Part shown: positions 58,433-64,000 of the stretch, one piece after another
Numbering within the stretch: the stretch's first letter is position 1
Layout of the letters: each line of letters starts with the position of its first letter
NCBI GenBank assembly: GCA_011800155.1
Contig: CM022370.1
Location: 2,232,001 to 2,296,000 of the forward strand
Length of the DNA stretch: 64,000 bases
Direction of reading: 5' to 3'
Source of the DNA: Flammulina velutipes
Lineage: Eukaryota; Basidiomycota; Agaricomycetes; Agaricales; Physalacriaceae
Position numbers and translations under genes: made by a program
Notes under the pieces: generated by a model
Database searches by the model: none
Told to the model about the DNA's origin: nothing
What the model saw: the letters and a program-made list of their open reading frames with translations, nothing else

Positions 58433-60732
58433 ATGTACTACGCAACATATCCATATCTCGTCGCAGGCCTTCTCGTATCCCTCGTTCTCTATCGCGTGCG
58501 CACCTCCCGAGCTAATGCAGCTGTCCTGCGCGGCCCACCACGAAAGTCATGGTTCCTTGGTACGTCAAGTTTCCAAACCATTTCTCTCAGCGACTTGCTG
58601 ATATCTCTATACGTTAGGGCACGAGGAAGTACTACGCTCCCAAAAGAATGTAGCTGAGCTTGAGGAGCAATGGACGCAAGAGTATGGTACTGTCCTACGC
58701 ATTGGCGGCTTCTATGGTGTGCGTATGACCTTGTACGGCACAACGCCACGAGCCTAACATGCCCATTAGCATGATACCATCTTGGTTAGCGATGCAAAGG
58801 CATTACAACGCATCTTTGCTGCCGTAGACATATATGTCAAAGGAGCTGACGAGAAACGCTTCGCGCATGCAATATTTGGACCTGGTCTCGTCACTGTTAG
58901 CGGTAAGTTCCACCATTCTTTTTGTAATGGTCACTTAACCAGCACTTACTAGGATCTACTCATCAACGTCAGAGGCGTATCATGAACCCAGCATTTTCTG
59001 CGCCTCAGGTTCGCGCCTTTGTAGACGCTATGCAACTTATCGGCGCTAAGGTATGACAACTGAATCTCTTTGCAACAGATCACACTAATACAATTCAGAT
59101 GGTAGATAAAGTCAAGATAGAGCTTGAAAGAGATGACACTTCTGTTGTCGACGTGTTGGATTGGCTTAGTAGAATCGCCCTAGACGCTCTGGGAGTCGGT
59201 GAGTGGCATTGTGATAATGATAAGTTTTCCTATTATCGAACGTGCATCACCAAGCCACATTTCGACACGATTTCGGTGCCCTCGATGGCCTCAAGGAATC
59301 GATGTTGATATCGGACACACAACGAGCTGCTATGTATATCTCTTCTTTATCTCCGAAGTGATGCGTTGACTCACCTCTTTCAACAGACAAGAAGCTTCTA
59401 CTAATCCATCGCTGATCACGATTCTTATCATGTCTCTTACGAGAGTTCTCCCTCCATGGGCTGGAGCCCTTTTGAATTTTTTGCCGATGCTGGAAAACCA
59501 AAAATTGACCAAGTTTCAGCGCGTCAGTAGAAACCTTGCCGTGGGCATAATGGAGAGAGCTTCAAATGACCAAGATAAAGCGGGCAACGATGTTGTGGGC
59601 CTGCTGCTAGGTATCGCCATTTCTTATTTACCGACAACAAACTCTGACAAACCTTCCAGCGAGCCAAAGCTCACAAGACCCGACGAAAAGAATGTCGGAG
59701 AAAGAGATCCTTGCTCAGATGTCGTGCGTATCTAACTACTAGCGTTTTGCTCCAACTTAGCACCTTGTACCATAGCACGATTATGGGTGCTGGTCAAGAC
59801 ACATCATCTATCACCATGGCGTTCCTCTTGCACGAACTCGCCAAACACCCTGCTGATCAAGAGCGTCTCCGGGCAGAGATTTCTGGCCTATACGCCAAGA
59901 AACAGAATAGTGAATTGTTCAAAGCGAAGGATTTGGACGACCTTCCCTTTTTGAATGCTGTTGTAAAGGTCTTCCAAATAGTTCATCTCGATAGATAGAT
60001 GCATTGACTATTGTTCTAGGAGACGCTCCGTCTATATCCCAACGTGCATACTCTATCTCGTCGTGCTTTCCAGGACGATGTGTTGCCTCTCGCCGAGCCC
60101 GTAACACTGGCAGATGGCACCTCTACCAAGTCTGTGCCAGTGGCAAAGGGCCAAAACGTGCTGGTCTCTCTGCGAACGTATAACCGGTACGTGTACTCAC
60201 CTTATCTGTTACTCGAATAAGCACTGACACGATACAAACACATAGCCTGCCGAGTGTTTGGGGCAGAGATTCTGACACCTGGAATCCCCTGCGTTTCTTG
60301 AACGAGCGCGACAAGCCGACGAACGTAGGCGTGTACGCAAATCTGTGTGTTATGGTTCCAGAGAATATGATCAACCCGGCAAGCTCACGTTTGTATCTTC
60401 AGCATTTCATTCAGCGCTGGACCTCGATCATGCATCGGGTACGTAGTAGTAACTTACGTCCGCGTCTTCTCTTGCTTACAGTAACGTTTGTCCATATTAG
60501 ATGGCAATTTGCGTAAGCCCCGGAGTCAAATTTCTCTATCAAATAACTGACCGCGACACTTTTTCAAAGTTTGGCAGAACTCCAAGTGCTGACGGTCTTG
60601 ATGGTTCGGCATTTCGAGTTTCGCGTGGCTGTCGATATCCGAGAAGTGGCATCCTTGTTTACTATCTTCCCAGGTATTGAAGGAAAAGATAGCGAAGGTG
60701 CTCAGCTCCCGCTGGAATTGCGTGTTATTTAG
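58433..60732 (+). CDS. Cytochrome P450 monooxygenase, tandem copy 2
   Basis: Same exon plan as the upstream copy. The ATG at 58433 gives an anchor (YLVAGLLVSLVLYRV) and LRGPPRKSWFLG. ELEEQWTQEYGTVLRIGGFYG, HQRQRRIMNPAF, MGAGQDTSS (helix I), ETLRLYP (ExxR), WNPLRFL and the heme loop FSAGPRSCIG joined to WQFALAELQVL are all present; the heme loop here keeps the Arg. The frame stays open after removing the introns, including one near 59201-59261 that joins GV to ATFRHDFGALDG. The stop TAG is at 60730-60732, only about 35 bp before the edge of repeat copy C. Tandem duplication followed by divergence explains the pair. Confidence 0.9.
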
Positions 60733-60764
60733 GATAGGGATACGGACCAGTAACAAGTTCAAAA

Positions 60765-61600
60765 TGTACTCTAAATCTGGCAGAAAATGTTGCTGCGACA
60801 ACGGGGAGCCAAGAAAGCGTATCGCTGCAGCCAGCAGACGCAGCTCTCTCGCAAATACCACCAGATCCGTATCGCTCGGCATATGCAAAAGCAATACGTT
60901 CATGTGGCGCATGTGCTCCTCGAAGTCATCTAATCGTTCGACCAGTCGGTGATGCAGGGCAATCACGTCGTCAACATCTGTCGGTAGACGGTCGAGCAGA
61001 CTTGTGCGCCTTGTTATATCCAGCCAGGGTACATAGAGTAGGAATTGGCTTGCGCCCGACAGTTTGATTTGCTGCTGCAACCCGGATACGAGAGCATCTT
61101 TGTTCAAGACAATGAAGTCGGCGCTGTTGTTGACAGTGGCGCGGACTGTAGCGATGCGAGCAGTTATGGCACGGATATCTCGATGAAATTGCTCGCGGGG
61201 TGGATGACCAAGTTGGTCGGCGCATGCATCCAGGAGGTCAGAATAATCATCGTGCATTGTCCAAAGGTTTTCGGCAACCTTGTCTAAGTATCCTAGGACT
61301 GGGTAAATAAATGGGGCGCAGAACTTTGTCGATGGAGGAGGAGAGATGTAGTGTCGAAGTAATACAAAGATTGGGTGTTATGCAGGTCAATTATAGGCAC
61401 TTGAAGAGACATTATCCCCTCTGTCTGAGCAAGTCAACAAATGACAATGAGGACGACTTGACGGACAGACCTGTGGATAAGACTCTAGACCAGACCATGT
61501 CCATTCACCTCGCTCAAGCTTACAGGTCGTCATGATGGTTTGCGTAAGAAGCCGGCAGACGCCGCAAGCCTTCAAGTTCAACAGCTTCAAAGGTAATTGA
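60765..61600 (-). repeat. Copy C of the unknown repeated gene family
   Basis: Nearly identical in DNA to copy B over about 0.8 kb (for example AGCCAAGAAAGCGTATCGCTG in both) and on the same strand. The minus frame runs 243 codons and includes GHPPREQFHRDIRAITARIATVRATVNNSADF, SGASQFLLYVPWLDITRR and HMPSDTDLVVFARELR. At its end the protein leaves the family abruptly after LPDLEY, where copy A and copy B continue with IPGRR; from there the frame runs into DNA next to the P450 stop. This marks a sharp truncation at about 60770. It is likely non-functional. Homology upstream extends to about 61560 through ACGGACAGACC-T/A-GTGGATAAG. Confidence 0.7.
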
Positions 61601-61779
61601 CGTTCAACTGTCAAGCTCCTCATGGAGAGTTGCTATCATAGGTGATCCTCGCATTATTAGCTAGTAAGTACCGGCCAGAATTTGTTAGTGACGAATGTAA
61701 AGAGTTGTATGGCTACAGTAAAGGAGGGTCGACGAACTAGGGATACAAGTATTAGGTGAAGAAAGTGGTCGGAAGAAAT

Positions 61780-63111
61780 CTATCGTCGCCCTACTAACGG
61801 CCTCGAAGCCTCGTCGCCTCCTGATCGCGTCATCTCCAAGAACGACTGTGGATCCTGAGGAAAAGGGTAGTTCACCAGCACAGGCGCCTGGGGCCTCGAT
61901 TTCGACTTTGGCGGGAGCGGTGGCACTGGGGGAGAGTACGACGGGACCGCCTTCATGGCATACGCCTGCGCGTCCGTCTTCTTCTTCTTGTAGTTGTACA
62001 CCGGAAGCGAAATTTTGAACTTTCCAGTTTTCTTCTGTGGTGGGTTGGGGAAGACGAGGGCCGGGTGCGGAGGGGGTGGGGGAGCGAGGAGACCGCTGAC
62101 GTCTCGGATGCTCATGCGCTCGTATTGGCTGAGCCAAGTTTTGCGCGAAGGGCGCAGTAGGGTTCCGTGGGTATGGAGGCCGATCTTGCGTTCAGCGTCC
62201 GAGGGAGGCGGAGGCGGAGGAGGTCTGGAGGGAATGAGGGCTCGCAAGTCCTTGGCGACCAGCGCGTACCACTTCTGCGCGTCTGGGCCTACGCCCCATA
62301 CCACGGCCCATGCGAGGCTGAGTACGAGGATGATCCAACGGCGCTCCATCTCGTACGCTGAAATGACGGAGGACGATACGGCGCGCAGGATGAGAAGAGG
62401 AAAGAAGTACGCAGTTATGACGAGCGCAAAGATGCTGGTAAGGACGAGGAGTAGTGTTGAGTGTGGCACGACGGCGTTTGAATGTCTTCGTGCATAAGCA
62501 AATCCGAGGATAGCATAGACCAACGCGCCAGCTACAAGTACGAGGTGCGGGATATCGGTAAACACGATGCCCAATGCCGTATCAGATGTGTGTGGGAAAC
62601 ACGCGTCTTTACGCTCATCCAGAGCTGAAGAAGGACGCTCAATTATCATAGTGCGGCACTATAATGGAAAAGACTGACCTCTCACAAACACGTCATCGAC
62701 ACCAATAGTGACAGGATCCCGCTGTCCAAACGCCTGCGTCAAGCATCCAGCAGCTGTGGTGACCACCACAAGCGCCACATCGATCAAGCTAGCTGCGAGA
62801 CCCTCCCCGCGCTTTGAGCTCCCTTCGATGTTCTTCGCACGCACATAGAAATTGCGCAGCATCACCACGAGCGACGCCAGCGAGCCGACACTCGATATCG
62901 TCGTGTAGCGCTCGACGAACCGGCACCAGCCCTCAAACGGGTTCACGACCACGGTGTCGCAGAACACAACAACGAGCCCCGTAAACAGCAGCGTCGAGAG
63001 CATCCAGAAGCCGGCGTTCTTTGAGGCATAGAATGCAGGGAGGGGGACGACGATGGCAGTGAGGAGACTGAGAGCTGCGAGGGCAGATTCAGTGGGGGAG
63101 AGGTGAATCAT
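61780..63111 (-). CDS. Probable STE3-type seven-helix receptor
   Basis: The ATG at 63111 starts directly with helix 1 (LAALSLLTAIVVPLPAFY), followed by helices in FWMLSTLLFTGLVVVFC, ISSVGSLASLVVML and SLIDVALVVVTTAAG. An intron (GTCAGT near 62680 to CTTCAG near 62625) joins DDVFVR to ALDERKDACFPH. The following helices are LVLVAGALVYAILGFAY, LVLTSIFALVITAYFFPLLIL and WIILVLSLAWAVVWGVG, giving about seven. The C-terminal cytosolic tail is long and Pro-rich. VPLPAFYASKN, the Trp-Cys before helix 3 and the loop Cys before helix 5 resemble fungal STE3 pheromone receptors, but identity is low. It could be a non-mating STE3-like paralog or another seven-helix protein. Confidence 0.55.
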
Positions 63112-63463
63112 GGTCGGGAGATTGAGAACTGGATGGTTCTGAGCTGCCTTTTGATATCTGCGCCCTGCAGTACCTGCCCTTCATCCCAAAGCCATTCTTT
63201 GTTTTGGCTGAGCTCAAAGCAATGTCCATACTTGGATGCAAGGAATAAACGAGCATTGTTCCACTTTAGGCAACATCAAATTCGGTCGCACGCTTCTTCC
63301 GTTAGCTCAGATTACATGCCTCTCACATTATATACGACATACCAAGCTGCTACCAATCAATAGGTGGCTTGGATTATACGCGAGCGCGACAGCTAGCAGC
63401 ACCTCAACAACGCCTCAAAATGTTCAACACAAAACAAAACGACAGTTCAGCACACCACACCAA
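63112..63463. other. Intergenic stretch between receptor and tRNA
   Basis: About 350 bp with only short frames; it should carry the promoter of the receptor gene. Nothing else is seen. Confidence 0.5.
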
Positions 63464-63547
63464 TCCGACCTGCCTGGTTCGAACAGGCGACCTCAAGATA
63501 AGTTATCCAATTACAGTCTCGCGCTCTGCCAGCTGAGCTAAGGTCGG
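63464..63547 (-). tRNA. tRNA-Tyr (GTA anticodon) with a short intron
   Basis: Read on the minus strand, the acceptor 5' arm CCGACCT pairs with AGGTCGG at the 3' end, discriminator A. The D arm is TAGCTCAGCTGGCAGAGC and the T arm is GCCTG-TTCGAAC-CAGGC (B box GGTTCGAAC on the plus strand as GTTCGAACA). The anticodon loop contains CTGTAA with GTA at the anticodon, interrupted just after it by an intron of about 11 bases; removing it leaves the stem CGAGA/TCTTG. tRNA-Tyr is intron-bearing in most fungi. No 3' CCA is encoded, as expected. Confidence 0.92.
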
Positions 63548-63780
63548 TTACGTCTCTCTCCACAACTTGACGTCTCATACTCCGCCAAGATTCAAAGCAA
63601 CCAGTGGCGCAAACAAACTACTTCCTATTATCCTGAACACACACAAATCCAGTACAATCATAACGTAGATATGTAACAATTAGAAAATGTCCAAGGGTAC
63701 GTCGTAAGTCTCCTATACCATTGGAATGCAAATAAAAAAGTCTGTCGGAATCGTAAACTGAAATGTCCATAACACCCCTC

Positions 63781-64000
63781 TCAATCATGACTCGTCACAC
63801 TCCAAGAATCCAACGCCACACTGCTCGGCGTCTTCAAGTCCACGTTGTCCCACTGGGGGTTGAATAGCACCTGGATGTTCAAATTGCCCGCATCGAGCGC
63901 GATCATCACAGTCGTTATGCCGGGATTCTCCTGGTCAATGTCTGTCCCAGTGCTAGGCTTGGTAGAGAAGGTTGCACCGTCGGGTGACAAGATCTGCATC
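63781..64000 (-). CDS. 3' end of an unknown gene running off the window
   Basis: A minus-strand frame of at least 72 codons ends at TCA/TGA near 63787 and is open to the window edge. The text is rich in Asp, Asn, Thr and Val (for example NIQVLFNPQWDNVDL), as in secreted or beta-rich proteins. No family is recognised and the start is outside the window. Confidence 0.4.
   Translation of the reverse strand, partial: MQILSPDGATFSTKPSTGTDIDQENPGITTVMIALDAGNLNIQVLFNPQWDNVDLKTPSSVALDSWSVTSHD

Overview
The window reads as genomic DNA of a filamentous basidiomycete, most likely a mushroom-forming Agaricomycete. Genes are packed on both strands and split by many short introns of about 45-60 bases with GTRNGT donors. 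There is a class I hydrophobin, a fused betaine-lipid synthase, a tandem cytochrome P450 pair, a probable STE3-type receptor, and TET/JBP-type and XPG-like families of the kind expanded in mushrooms. Most exon joins below were worked out by eye from splice sites and conserved protein blocks, so exon edges are approximate.  Left part (about 0.7-20 kb) is a conserved housekeeping block: MGS1/WRNIP1 AAA+ ATPase with a UBZ finger, an isoprenylcysteine methyltransferase-like membrane enzyme, ATP synthase subunit 5 (OSCP), a TRP/Flc-type membrane protein, a hydrophobin with a TATA box, a long coiled-coil protein with an HMMR-like N-terminus, KISH (KSH1), RPA43 and PAM16 (divergent, 76 bp apart), betaine lipid synthase BTA1, and a DUF1963-like protein.  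Middle part (about 20-55 kb) is an accessory island. It holds broken copies of an unknown repeat family, long gene-poor stretches, two apparently intact tyrosine-recombinase (Crypton-like) genes, a possible RNase H1 N-terminal-domain protein, an XPG-like nuclease with a repeated SUMO-interaction-like tail, an intact TET/JBP-type 2-oxoglutarate dioxygenase divergent from an SPT5-like NGN-KOW protein, a second XPG-like protein that has lost metal-binding aspartates, a decayed RAD4/XPC copy, and a long multi-exon protein of unknown function. Having DNA-modification, elongation-factor-like and repair-nuclease-like genes side by side is the most notable feature. No KDZ transposase, the usual companion of fungal TET/JBP genes, was recognised.  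Right part (about 55-64 kb) holds two tandem P450 genes, a further copy of the unknown repeat family abutting the second P450, a probable STE3-type receptor, an intron-containing tRNA-Tyr, and the edge of a further gene. Near-identical repeat copies at about 20.7-21.6 kb and 60.8-61.6 kb, in the same orientation, bracket the accessory island and the P450 pair.
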